Assembly: GCA_022496205.1 (NCBI GenBank)
Contig: WTXD01000010.1
Span: forward strand, 248,001-312,000
Source: Gloeopeniophorella convolvens
Lineage: Eukaryota; Basidiomycota; Agaricomycetes; Russulales
Length of the DNA: 64,000 nt
Direction: 5' to 3'
Shown here: one piece after another, positions 32,541-43,150 of the stretch
How positions within the stretch are numbered: the stretch's first letter is position 1
Layout: each line of letters starts with the position of its first letter
The notes under the pieces: model-generated
What the model was told of the DNA's origin: nothing
Database searches by the model: none
The model's input: the letters and a program-made list of their open reading frames with translations, nothing else
Translations under genes and position numbers: made by a program

Positions 32541-33509
32541 CTAAGACGTCAGGAACCCTCCAATGATCTCCATCACGCGCTCCCGCTCCTCCCACTGGGA
32601 ATTATGGCTCGAGTTCTCGAGGGTTACCCATTTAACCCTCGGAATGCGCGCGAACGCGGGCGCCACCGTACTATCCTGTGCCCCGTCGAATCTCCCATTG
32701 ATGAGCAGGGTAAGGGCGGCGATCTTGTGCAGTTCGTCTATGACGGACCAGCTCTTAATGGTGCCGACGTTATGGAAGACAGTCGGGCCGTTCCTGACGT
32801 GCGGGTGTGAGAACCGCAGAGCAGAAGATCAGACAGTGAACACCTACATGTACATGTACACCGTCGGGTCCTCACCCAGCGCCTTGAACGCTGCCTGCAT
32901 GCGCTCGGGAAACGGGTCAACCTGGCACACGTGCTTCTTGTACCACACCCCCGCAGCCGCCTTGTACTCCTCGCTCTCAGTAGTGCCCGCATCCTCGTTA
33001 CGCGTGAGAGCGTCCTGCAAGTCCTGTGGCAGGCCCTTCTTGAGCTCGTTCTGCGCGTCCACCCAGAGCTGCATGTCGACGGGCGCAGAGACAGAGACGA
33101 GTCGTCGCAGGCCGCGTGGCTGGCGCGCTGCGGCGCGCATCGCGAGCATGCCTCCCCACGAGTGGCCGAGCAGGTCGTACTCGGTTATTTTGAGGCGCGC
33201 GACGAGGTTGTCGAGCTCGGCGAGGAAGAGCGCGTCGGTAAGGATAGTGTTGCTCACGTCGCGCAGGTGCGTCGAGCGACCGTTTCCCACCTGGTCGTAG
33301 AGGATGACTGGGACGTCGTACGAGGATGCGATGTCCTCGAAGGGAGTGATGTAGTCATGGATCGCGCCGGGCCCGCCGTGCAGGCAGATGAGCGGGGGGC
33401 GCTTGGCAGCAGCGAGGTCGCCGGTGATCTTGTACCATGTCTGCAGAGGCTTTCCTGCAGGCGGATACTCAAAATCGAGCAAGCCCTCGGTGGTCTTCGG
33501 TGCGGCCAT
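32541..33509 (-). CDS. Proline iminopeptidase, tandem copy 2
   Basis: Exons 33509..32848 and 32793..32541, 304 residues. Triad in place: Ser117 in GHSWGG, Asp257 in NGRFDGAQDS, His284 in ENSSHNSQWEE; HGGPG at 44-48. It differs from copies 3-5 mainly at AAGVWYKKHVCQVDPFPERM and in TVFHNVGT after the intron. The 54-nt intron starts GTAGGT within a TACATGTACATG run. A TATA-like CATATAAGC lies about 50 bp upstream of the ATG (33558-33566). Spaced 2280 bp end-to-end from copy 3. Confidence 0.92.
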
Positions 33510-34820
33510 GATTGCGGTGGGTGATCGGTGAGATCAAGACTATCGATAAAAACGTGAGCTTATATGTCCGAGAGGCGTGCGCAAGGCGCTTACGGTGAGG
33601 GTATGTGAGAGACTAACCTGGTGTACAAACCATCCTCGACGTGTGTGTGTGAGGAACTTACCAGTTGTTACATACCAGGCGGCGATGGTTTCCTCCTCGA
33701 CCCCTGTTCCCTGCCGTACACCCTGAGCGCCATGTTCCATATGAGCACATGAGGCTCAGGTGTCCTTACGAAGCTGATAAGAGCACGCCGAGGCTGGCGA
33801 GTGAACCAATTTTGCTATCATCACGGTCAACGTAGTCCGAACCGTAAGAAAGATGACGCGCACTCAGGTACTCACGTGCCTCATAGCGGTTCCGGAAAAA
33901 AGGTTGGTAACTTATGTAACTCAGTCGCGTCTTGTGGCGGCGCGGAACTTTTTCTTTTTTTCCGGAAATGCCAAGGGAGAACTCCACGTTTGCCATGTGT
34001 TTTGTGAACCAAATCACGTTAGAATACGAGAGACATCGTGTGTTCATTGCTTTTCATCCCCTTGCACCGTCGGTATAACGGAACACCAATGTTGGCATCA
34101 AGGATCGTGTAATTGGGCTGTTCCTGCAAGGCTGGGACTTGGAGCGTATCTAGGAAGTTCTGGGTGCCTGTCCGGGTGTCACTGTCATGAGTCTTCCCCG
34201 ATGAGTCAAGCAGTATAGGAAGAACGGCTGACTGGTTCCCGACCGGGCGTGCCATCTGCGGGTCCGAAAGCGCGTTGGGCACGCATGCTAGAAGACATTG
34301 CACAGGTACGTCTCGCTAGTGTGTCCTGTGCCCTGCAAGAGGTTGTAGGCCCTCCCAAGACTTGCTGCTAATGTGCCACCGTTGAACGTTGATGACGCAC
34401 TGCAAGGTATGTCATCAACGATAGCACGTCGTGCGGTGCGCCGCTGACATCGTACGAGGCGTGCCGCGTGCGGCGGGGTGTTCTGTCGCGCCAGCGCACT
34501 GTGCGCCCTTGCAAGACGTCGGCGGCTCTCACAAGACGTGCTGCCGTTGCTGGCGCGCCGCAGTGCATGCTGTTGGTGGCAGCGCGTTGCGAGATGCGCC
34601 ACCGGTGAGGAGAGATCCTTACAAGCTGAATCCTTCGCGCGCAACCATCTTCCAGGGGTGATGTAGGGACCCTCGTTCCGGCAGCTGGCTCAAGACATAC
34701 TGGGGTATTCTCTAGGAGCCCGTCAGCATGCGAGTGGGGAATAAAGTACAAGCTGCCCGCGGTTTACGTATACAGCCGTCGACTTCGACACATTCCTTGC
34801 GTACACAGCACCTATCTAAA

Positions 34821-35790
34821 CTAGGACGTCAGGAATCCCCCAATGATCTCCATCACACGCTCCCGCTCCTCCCACTGGGAGTTATGGCTTGAGCTCTCTA
34901 GAGTTACCCATTTGACCCTCGGAATGCGCGCAAACGCGGGCGCCACCGTACTATCCTGCGCCCCGTCGAGTCTCCCATTGATGAGCAGGGTAGGGGCGGC
35001 GATCTTGTGCAGCTCGTCTATGACGGACCAGCTCTTGATGGTGCCGACGATATGGAACTCAGACGGGCCGTTCCTGACGTACGGGGAGTGAGAACCGCAG
35101 AGCAGAAGATCGAACAGCGAACACCTACATGTACATGTACACCGTCGGGTCCTCTTCCATCGCCTTGAACGACGCCTCCATCCCCTCGGGAAATGGATCG
35201 ACACGGCACAGATGCTTCTTATAAAACACCTCCACCGCCGCCTTGTACTCCTCGCTCTCAGTAGTGCCCGCATCCTCGTTGCGCATGAGCGCGTCCTGCA
35301 AGTCCTGTGGCAGGCCCTTCTTGAGCTCGTTCTGCGCCTCCACCCAGAGCTGCATGTCAACGGGCGCCGAGACAGAGACGAGGCGGCGCAGGCCGCGGGG
35401 CTGGCGCGCCGCGGCACGCATCGCGAGCATGCCTCCCCACGAGTGGCCGAGCAGGTCGTACTCGGCGATGCCGAGGCGCGCGACGAGGTTGTCGAGCTCG
35501 GCGAGGAAGAGCGCGTCGGTGAGAACAGCGGTGCTCACGTCGCGCAGGTGCGTCGAGCGACCGTTTCCCACCTGGTCGTAGAGGATGATTGGGATGCCGT
35601 ACGAGGATGCAATGTCCTCGAAGGGAGTGATGTAGTCGTGAATCGCGCCGGGCCCGCCGTGCAGGCAGATGAGCGGGGGGCGCTTGGCAGCAGCGAGGTC
35701 GCCGGTGATCTTGTACCATGTCTGCAGAGGCTTTCCTGCAGGCGGATACTCAAAATCGAGCAAGCCCTCGGTGGTCTTCGGTGCGGCCAT
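34821..35790 (-). CDS. Proline iminopeptidase, tandem copy 3
   Basis: Exons 35790..35129 and 35073..34821, 304 residues, intact catalytic set (Ser117, Asp257, His284). Almost identical to copies 4 and 5 in the core. Distinct residues include the run SYGIPIILYDQ and PEGMEASFKAMEEDP. Unlike copies 2, 4 and 5, the upstream segment CGATAG-TATTGTCTGAGAGG lacks the GCTTATAT block, so the presumed TATA box is missing. Expression may be reduced or altered. Intron 55 nt. Confidence 0.92.
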
Positions 35791-37015
35791 GATTGCGGTG
35801 GGTGATCGGTGAGACCAAGGCTGTCGATAGTATTGTCTGAGAGGCGTGCACAAGGCGCTTATGGTGAGGGTGTGTGAGAGACTAACCCGGTGTACAAACC
35901 ATCTTCGACGTGCGCGTGTGAGGAAACCCGCTAGCAGTTCAAGCAACCGTAAGAAAGATGACGCACACTCAAGTACTCACGTGCCTCATGGCGGTTCCGC
36001 AAAAGGTTGGCCGTCCGGTTACTTATGTAACTTAGTCGCGTCTTGCGGTGCGGAATTTTTTCTTTTCCGAAAATGCAAAGGGAGAAGAGCTCCACGTTTG
36101 TCATGTATTCTGTGAACCAAACCACGTTGGAATCACGAGAGACTCCGTGTTTCCATCACTTTTCATCCCCTTGCACCATGGAATACTGGAACATCGACGT
36201 TGGCATCAAGGATCGTGTAATTGAGCTGTTCCTGCAAGGCTGGGACTTGGAGTGCATCCAGGGGGCTCTGGGTGCTTGTCCGGGTGTCTCCATCGTGATG
36301 GGTCAAGCATTATAGGAAGGATGGCTGACTGGCTCCTGTCCGGGAACTGTGTGCCAACTGTGGGTCTGAAAGCGCGCTGAGCACGTGTGCTAGAAGTTGC
36401 TGCACAGGTACGTCTCGCTAGTGTGTCGGATGTCCTGTGCCCTGCAAAGAGGTTGTAGGTCCTCGCAAGACATGCTGCTAATGTGCCGCCGTTGAACGTT
36501 GATGACGCACTGCAGGGTATGTCATCAACGATAGCACGTCGTGCGGTGCGCCGCTGACGTCGTACGAGGCGTGCCGCGCCGTGCGGCGGGGTGTTCTGTC
36601 CCTGCCAGCGCACTTTCCGCCCTGGTAAGACGTCGGCGGCTCTCACAAGACGTGCCACCGTTGCTGGCGAGCCGCAGTGCATGCTGTTGGTGGCAGCGCG
36701 TTGCGAGACGCGCCATCGGTGAGGAGAGATCCCCAGTCGTGCTACATAGGGTCCCGTACCCAACGCGCACGTTAACGGACTCCAAAAAAAGAAAAGAAAA
36801 AGAGGAGGGATCTCCACAAGCTGAATCCTTTGCGCGCAACCATCTTTTAGGGTCGATGTAGGGACCCTCGTCCCGGCAGCTGGCTCAAGACATACTGGGG
36901 TATTCTCTAAGAGCTCGTCAGCATGCGAGCGGGGAATCAAGTACAAGCTGCCCGCGGTTTACGTATACAGCTATGGACTTCGACACATTCCTTGCGTACA
37001 CAGCACCTATCTAAA

Positions 37016-37985
37016 CTAGGACGTCAGGAACCCCCCAATGATCTCCATCACGCGCTCCCGCTCCTCCCACTGGGACGTATGGCTCGAGTTCTCGAGAGTT
37101 ACCCATTTGACCTTGGGAATGCGCGCAAACGCAGGTGCCACCGTGCTGTCCTGCGCCTCGTCGAATCTTCCGTTGACGAGCAGGGTCGATGCAGTGATCT
37201 TATGCAGCTCGTCTATGACGGACCAGCTCTTGATGGTGCCGACGACATGGAACTCAGACGGGCCATTCCTGACGTACGGGGGGTGAGAACCGCAGAGCAG
37301 AAGATCGGATGGCGAACACCTACATGTACATGTACACCGTCGGGTCCTCATCCAGCGCCTTGAACGTCGCCTGCATGCGCTCGGGAAACGGATCGATCCG
37401 GCACAGATGCTTCTTGTAAAACACCTCCACCACCGCCTTGTACTCTTCGCTCTCCGTCGTGCCCGCGTCCTCATTGCGCGTGAGCGCGTCCTGCATGTCC
37501 TCCGGGAGGCCCTTCTTGAGCTCGTTCTGCGCCTCCACCCAGAGCTGCATGTCAACGGGCGCCGAGACAGAGACGAGTCGTCGCAGGCCGCGGGGCTGGC
37601 GCGCCGCGGCGCGCAACGCGAGCATGCCGCCCCACGAGTGGCCGAGCAGGTCGTACTCGGCGATCCCAAGGCGCACGACGAGGTTGTCGAGCTCAGCGAG
37701 GAAGAGCGCCTCGGATAAAACAGTGGTGCTCACGTCGCGCAGGTGCGTCGAGCGACCGTTTCCCACCTGGTCGTAGAGGATGACTGGGACGCCATGCGAG
37801 GACGCGATATCCTCGTAGGGGGTGATGTAGTCGTGAGTCGCGCCGGGCCCGCCGTGCAGGCAGATGAGCGGGGGGCGCTTGGCAGCAGCGAGGTCTCCGG
37901 TGATCTTGTACCATGTCTGCAGAGGCTTCCCTGCAGGCGGATACTCGAAATCGAGCAGGCCCTCGGTAGTCTTCGGCGCGGTCAT
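37016..37985 (-). CDS. Proline iminopeptidase, tandem copy 4
   Basis: Exons 37985..37324 and 37268..37016, 304 residues. The N-terminus reads MTAPKTTEGLL instead of MAAPKTTEGLL; Ser117, Asp257 and His284 are present. Variants: ITPYEDIASSHGVPV, EDMQDALTR, and ITASTLLVNGRFDEAQDS, where other copies have IAAPTLLINGR. A TATA-like box (GCTTATATG on plus) lies near 38034. The 55-nt intron matches its neighbours. Confidence 0.92.
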
Positions 37986-38327
37986 GATTGCAGTGGGCAA
38001 TCGTTGAGACCGAGGCTACCGATAGTACCATATGCTTATATGTCTGAGAGGCGTGCGCAGGCCCCTTATCGTGTGGGTGTGAGAGAGACTAAGCCGGTGT
38101 ACTAGCACAAACCATCTTCGACGTGAGCGTGTGAGGAAACCTGCTCAGCTCGAACTCAGAGCCGTAAGAAGGATGACGCACATTCACGTGCCTCATAGCC
38201 TACAGCGGTTCCGGAAAAGGTAACTTTCTCGCGGCGCAGAATTTTCATTTTCCGAAAATGCGGGCTCGCGGCTAGGGACATTCAAGTTGAGAGATCGTGT
38301 CCCCACTGCCTTTCATGCCTTTGCACC

Positions 38328-38561
38328 ATGGTATACCGCAACATCGACGCTGGCATCAAGAATCGTACAATTGAGCTGCTCCTGCAAAGCTGGGACTTGG
38401 GTGCTTGTGTGAGTGTCTCTGTCATGAGTCTTCGCCGATGGGTCAAGCATAGGAAGAACGGCCAACTGGGTCCTGTTCGGGAACTATGTGCCATCTGCGG
38501 TTCCGAAAGCGCACTAAGTTGGAGCACGTGTGCTAGAGGATGCCGCGGTACGTCGCGCTAG
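38328..38561 (+). pseudogene. Spacer ORF relic with HTH-like peptide
   Basis: Each duplicated spacer carries a version of the peptide VYRNIDAGIKNRTIELLLQ followed by SWDL and VSVMSLRRWVKHRKNGQLG. Versions lie at about 34083-34215 and 36178-36315 (EYWNIDVGIKDRVIELFLQ), broken by stops. The pattern (short N-terminus, helix, GWDLE, then SLRRW) resembles the N-terminal helix-turn-helix of Tc1/mariner-type DDE proteins in Agaricomycetes. No DDE core is present. Weak assignment. Confidence 0.3.
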
Positions 38562-39063
38562 TGCGTCCTGTGTCCTGCAAGAGGTTGTAGGCCCTCGCAA
38601 GACGTGCTGCTAATGTGCTGCCGTTGATGATACGCTGCAGGTGTACTATCAACGACAGCACGTCGTGGGGTGCGTCGCTGACATTGTAGGAGGCGTGCCG
38701 CGTGCTGTGGGTTTTTCCGTCGTTGCCAGCGCACTTTGCGGCCCTGCAAGAAGTCGGCGGCTCTCACAAGACGTGCCGCCGTTGCTGGCGCGCTGCAGGG
38801 CGTGCTGTTGGTGGCAGCGCGTTGCGGGATGCGCCACCTGTGATGAGGGACCCCCACAAGCTCAATCCTCCGCGCACACGCGACGTATCGTCTTTTAGGG
38901 GCGATATAGAGGCTCTCATGCCTGCAGCTAGCACAAGACGTATTGGAGTGCTTGCTAAGAGCTCGTCAGCACGTGGGTGGGGAATTAAGTACAAGCTGCC
39001 CGCGATTTACGCATACAGCTATGGACTTCGACATATCTTTTGCGTACACAACACCCGTCTAAG

Positions 39064-40033
39064 CTAGGACGTCAGGAACCCCCCAATGATCTCCATCACG
39101 CGCTCCCGCTCCTCCCAATGGGACGTATGGCTCGAATTCTCGAGAGTCACCCACCTGACCTTGGGAATGCGCGCAAACGCGGGCGCCACCGTGCTGTCCT
39201 GTGCCTCGTCGAGCCTCCCGTTGATGAGCAGGGTAGGAGCGATGATCTTGTGCAGCTCGTCTATGACGGACCAGTCCTTAATGGTGCCGACGACATGGAA
39301 CTCAGACGGGCCGTTCCTGACGTGCGGGGAGTGAGAACCGCAGAGCAGAAGATCGAACAGCGAACACCCACATGTACATGTACACCGTCGAGTCCTCTTC
39401 CAGCGCCTTGACCGACGCCTGCACCCCCTCGGGAAATGGATCGACACGGCACAGGTGCTTCTTGTAGAACACCTCCACCGCCGCCTTGTACTCCTCGCTC
39501 TCCGTCGTGCCCGCGTCCTCATTGCGCGTAATTGCGTCCTGCACGTCCTGCGGCAGGCCCTTCTTGAGCTCGTTCTGCGCGTCCATCCAGAGCTGCATGT
39601 CGACGGGCGCCGAGACGGAGACAAGGCGCCGCAGACCGCGGGGCTGGCGCGCCGCGGCGCGCATCGCGAGCATGCCTCCCCACGAGTGGCCGAGCAGGTC
39701 GTACTCGACGATGCCGAGGCGCGCGACGAGGTTGTCGAGCTCGGCGAGGAAGAGCGCCTCTGTGAGGACGGCGGTGCTCACGTCGCGCAGGTGCGTCGAG
39801 TGGCCACAGCCCACCTGGTCGTATAGGATGACTGGGACGCCATGCAATGACGCGATGTCCTCAAAGGGAGTGATGTAGCCGTGAGTCACGCCGGGCCCAC
39901 CATGTAGGCAAATGAGCGGGGGGCGCTTGGCGACGGCGAGGTCGCCGGTGATCTTGTACCATGTCTGCAGAGGCTTTCCTGCGGACGGATACTCGAAATC
40001 GAGCAGGCCCTCGGTGGTCTTCGGTGCGGCCAT
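39064..40033 (-). CDS. Proline iminopeptidase, tandem copy 5
   Basis: Exons 40033..39372 and 39316..39064, 304 residues with complete triad. Changes near the active site are the most notable of the set: VGCGHSTHLRD replaces VGNGRSTHLRD, and GVTHGYITP replaces GAIHDYITP just after the HGGPG motif. The intron donor is GTGGGT rather than GTAGGT, so unspliced reading continues for 23 residues without a stop. A TATA-like box lies at about 40081-40088. This is the promoter-distal end of the array. Confidence 0.92.
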
Positions 40034-40140
40034 GGTTGCGATGGGTGATGGTTGAGACCAAGGCTATCGATAGTATCGTGTGCTTATATGCCTGAGAGGT
40101 ATGCACAAGCCCCTTATGATGTGTGAGAGACTAAGCCGGT

Positions 40141-40296
40141 GTACAACCCATCTGCGACTAGTCTCGGTTCCAGCCGTTGCAGAGCCGATCGCTCCGCTCA
40201 CGTTTTTTTTCTAAGCCGGTGTGGTTTCGGGAAAGGCACGGGCTCGGAGTCAATTGCCCACGGCCACCATGCACGCGTGTCGCAGATGGGTTGTAC
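40141..40296. repeat. 18-bp perfect inverted repeat, 156-bp span
   Basis: GTACAACCCATCTGCGAC at 40141-40158 is repeated in inverse at 40279-40296, enclosing 120 bp of non-coding sequence upstream of peptidase copy 5. It may be a tiny MITE-like insertion or a cruciform. No clear target duplication. Confidence 0.5.
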
Positions 40297-40675
40297 AAGG
40301 TTGTACGAGCAAACCTGCTCAGTTTGTGTAGCTGGGTGCGCGCGCGCACGGGCCGGAGATCACACGTTATGGGTTTAGGACATCACCGGTTGGATGATGA
40401 CCGAAAGCTCGTGACTTAGAGTTATAAGGGCATCATCCTCGACGCGAGGACGATAGCCTTTTTTTACTTACTTCACCAGTCACCGAATTCATCCTATCGT
40501 GGGTCCTGGTCAAGATCTTGGTTACTTTTGGAGAGCCGTAAGAAAGATGACGCGTGGTCACGTGCCACAGCCTAATGTGTGAACAAAGCGAGCTCGGAGC
40601 GCCCGTCACGCGTCAAGAGGTTGATCCAACCCAGATGGACGCGCCATTCAAAGAACTGCGCACTCCCTCTCAAAG

Positions 40676-40682
40676 TATAAAG
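40676..40682 (+). promoter_or_regulatory. TATA box upstream of HEN1-like gene
   Basis: TATAAAG lies 31 bp before the ATG at 40707, implying a very short 5' leader. Confidence 0.55.
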
Positions 40683-40706
40683 CCCTAGCCCCCGTCGACA
40701 CTAGCG

Positions 40707-42291
40707 ATGTCCACAACTGCCACCATGGATAACACCATCAGTGCCCAAGTCCAAGATTTCCAAGTCAAGTTTGTGCCTCCGCTGCACGAACAACGCCGCG
40801 CGTGGGCGCTTCAAGTCCTCCGCAACGAGCAAGTCTCCTCGGTAAGTATGGCTCGCGATCTCGGCTGTGCAGCATTCGTGTCGACGAGCTAAACGTGCGG
40901 TGCTCTGTCAGGTGCTCGACGTCGGCTGCGGGGAGGGCATCCTCCTGCAGCACCTGAGCCACGCCGCGCCCTGGCTCGCCCACACGCCCGCGACGCCCGC
41001 GCCCGCCACCTCCGACAAGACGGACTTCATTCACGTCCGCGAGCTGCACGGGCTCGACCTCGTGCGCAGCGACCTCGAATTCGCGATCGATGCGACCGCG
41101 CCGCCCAAACACGGCTTCGGCTGGACGCGCTTCGAGCCCCTGAACATATCGATCTGGCACGGCGCGCTGCAGGTCCCAAACGCGGCGTTTGAGGGCATCG
41201 AGTGCATCGTCGCGACGGAAGTGTAGGCCACCCTCCGCCCTGCGCCTTCCATATCCGCTCACGCAGCCTGCAGAATCGAGCACCTGCCCGCGGACGCACT
41301 CGCTGGGTTTGCGCCCGTCCTGCTCGGCGGCTATGCGCCGCGCCTCCTTCTCTTCACCACGCCGTCCTATGACTTCAACGCGCGCTTCCGCGTGCCTGGC
41401 GACCCCGCCCCGTGGGGCTTCGCGGACCCGACCGGGCGCACCGACCGGCTGTTCCGCCACCCGGACCACAAGTTCGAGTGGACCGCGGACGAGTGCGCCG
41501 CGTGGAGCAAGGCCGTCGCGGACGAGTGGGGCTACGACGTCGTTGTCGAGGGCCTCGGGCGCTCCGTCACCAAGGACCCGTGGGGCCGCGACGCGGCCAA
41601 GGCCTTCGCCAGCCAGGCTGTCACCCTCCGCCGTCGCGACGGCGCCGGATGGGCAGCGAAGCGCGCCGCCAGGTTCGCGGCGTGGGCTGCGGGCAACGCG
41701 GCGGCCGCACGGCCGCACGAGCTGCTGGGGACGCACCACTACGCCGCGCACGAGGGCGCGGAGAAGCCGGCGGCGCGCGCAGACATCGCCGCGGTCGTCA
41801 AGATGGCTATCAACGACATCGGCACGGCCGAGGTCACTGTCTTCGAGCTCTGGCGCGAGGAGGCCGTCGCGACCTTCTGCGGCGGGTGGCTCGAGGTGCT
41901 GGTCGACGCCATAGGGCAGGACCCGTCGTTCGTGCTGACCAAGGAGGGCAAGAACGTGGACGACTGGCGCGTCGAGCTTCTCGGCGTCGAGCTGCGCGAT
42001 AGGGACGTCTGGAAGCGCGACGAGAGCCAAGAGGAGGAGGACGCGTGGAACGAAGGATCCGAGGTCAGCGAAGACGAGACATGGGACGAGGAAGAATACG
42101 AGGAAGAGTACGCCGAAGAGTACGACTACGGCTACGAAGAGGAGACCGAGGAGACGGCGGGGACGGAGCCAGTCGCGGCTAAGTGGGGCATGCCTGAGGG
42201 CTGGGGCGCCGAGTCCGACGCCGAGACGCTCAAGACGTGGGCGGACTGGAAGCCCACGGACGGGTGGATGGTCGAGGGCGGGTGGGATTAA
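40707..42291 (+). CDS. HEN1: HEN1-type small-RNA 2'-O-methyltransferase
   Basis: Exons 40707..40841, 40912..41222 and 41274..42291 give 487 residues. SAM-binding motif I is VLDVGCGEG (residues 46-54). The metal-binding set that defines HEN1 is complete: E148, E151 and H152 in EVIEHL (assembled across the second intron) and H214 in FRHPDHKFEWT. HEN1 methylates the 3'-terminal 2'-OH of small RNAs, protecting them from tailing and decay, so this fungus probably has a stabilised small-RNA class. The donor of intron 2 is GTAGGC after GAAGT. The C-terminus is a long Glu/Asp/Tyr-rich acidic extension (EEEYEEEYAEEYDYGYEEE) ending in WGMPEGWGAES and WMVEGGWD, absent from bacterial and animal enzymes. 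It is convergent with VMA9. Confidence 0.88.
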
Positions 42292-42575
42292 AGCCGCCGC
42301 CGTCTCGTGCGCGCGCCAAACAAACAAGTCTTCGAGTTTCGCGATGTCCAACGTGTTGTCCATGCGGTGTACGATCACAATGACGAATGAATGAGAAGGA
42401 CGAGAGAGAATTCGATTACAGCGAAGTATAGACACGGAAGACACGACAGAAGCGCGGAAGCTGCGCGGCGGGACTGGATGCGCGTTCTCAGTACATACGA
42501 CTGCGGGCGAAGAAGAGAAGTGGGCTGCGCACCGAGTGGGCCCCGAACATACGTCGCCTGGATCCACCCCACACC

Positions 42576-42906
42576 TCAATGTTCCAGCGCCAGATTCACC
42601 CTCGGCACTGGGCGCCGCACGCCGAATCAGCGCACTAGCCCAGCATACAGGTTGGCGCAACGTACCCTCAAGGGGATGCAATTGGGCCAGGTACGCGATG
42701 GCCCACATCAGGTAGCAGCATGCGAGGGTGAGCATAAGGCTCGTCCGGATGAGTCTGTGCAGAGGAGCTGGTGGGTCGGGGCTGCGCAACTGACGCAGGA
42801 CAGGGACCTACGTCTGTTGCGGGCCCTTGCGGGTGAAGACCCACGATGTGGCCATGAGCCCAGCGACGATGACGAGGACGATTACCACTGGAAAGACGGA
42901 AGCCAT
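42576..42906 (-). CDS. VMA9: V-type ATPase subunit e
   Basis: Exons 42906..42812, 42754..42666 and 42607..42576 give only 71 residues, normal for this subunit. Two membrane helices: VFPVVIVLVIVAGLMATSWV and LMLTLACCYLMWAIAYLA, with the family signature CCYLMWAI and QLHPL directly after. The last exon supplies EVPRVNLALEH. Subunit e is part of the V0 sector needed for assembly of the vacuolar proton pump. Splice phases are 2 and 1 with GTAGGT and GTACGT donors. The gene is hidden inside much longer spurious frames. Confidence 0.9.
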
Positions 42907-43150
42907 GACGTGGTGATGGGGGTGTTGGTGTTGTACTGCGAGCCTGTGTTCGAGTCCCATCGCGCGTCGTGCGCATTTCCGCATCCCCGTCACGTGCACT
43001 CTGCAAGCCGCAGCTCTCGAACCAAGTCAGACGGCAACGAAAACCGTCATTCGAGCACAACGTTGGATGATGCAGCACAAGCAAAGCAGCGGGTATTATT
43101 ATGGCCTGGTCTATCGGCGTGGTATGTAATAACGATAGCGTGCACAGCGT

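Larger units (their letters stand above)
32541..40033. repeat. Four-unit tandem segmental duplication
   Basis: Gene 3' ends lie at 32541, 34821, 37016 and 39064, giving unit lengths of 2280, 2195 and 2048 bp. Genes and also most of the roughly 1.1-1.3 kb spacers align (for example 34288-34760, 36390-36950 and 38540-39030). The third spacer has an extra segment of about 80 bp near 36733-36812, including an A-rich tract, missing from the other two. Confidence 0.9.

Noticed and set aside
40765..42789. 674-residue minus-strand open frame
   Set aside because: Shadow of HEN1 and VMA9. Only its first part overlaps a real exon of V-ATPase subunit e.
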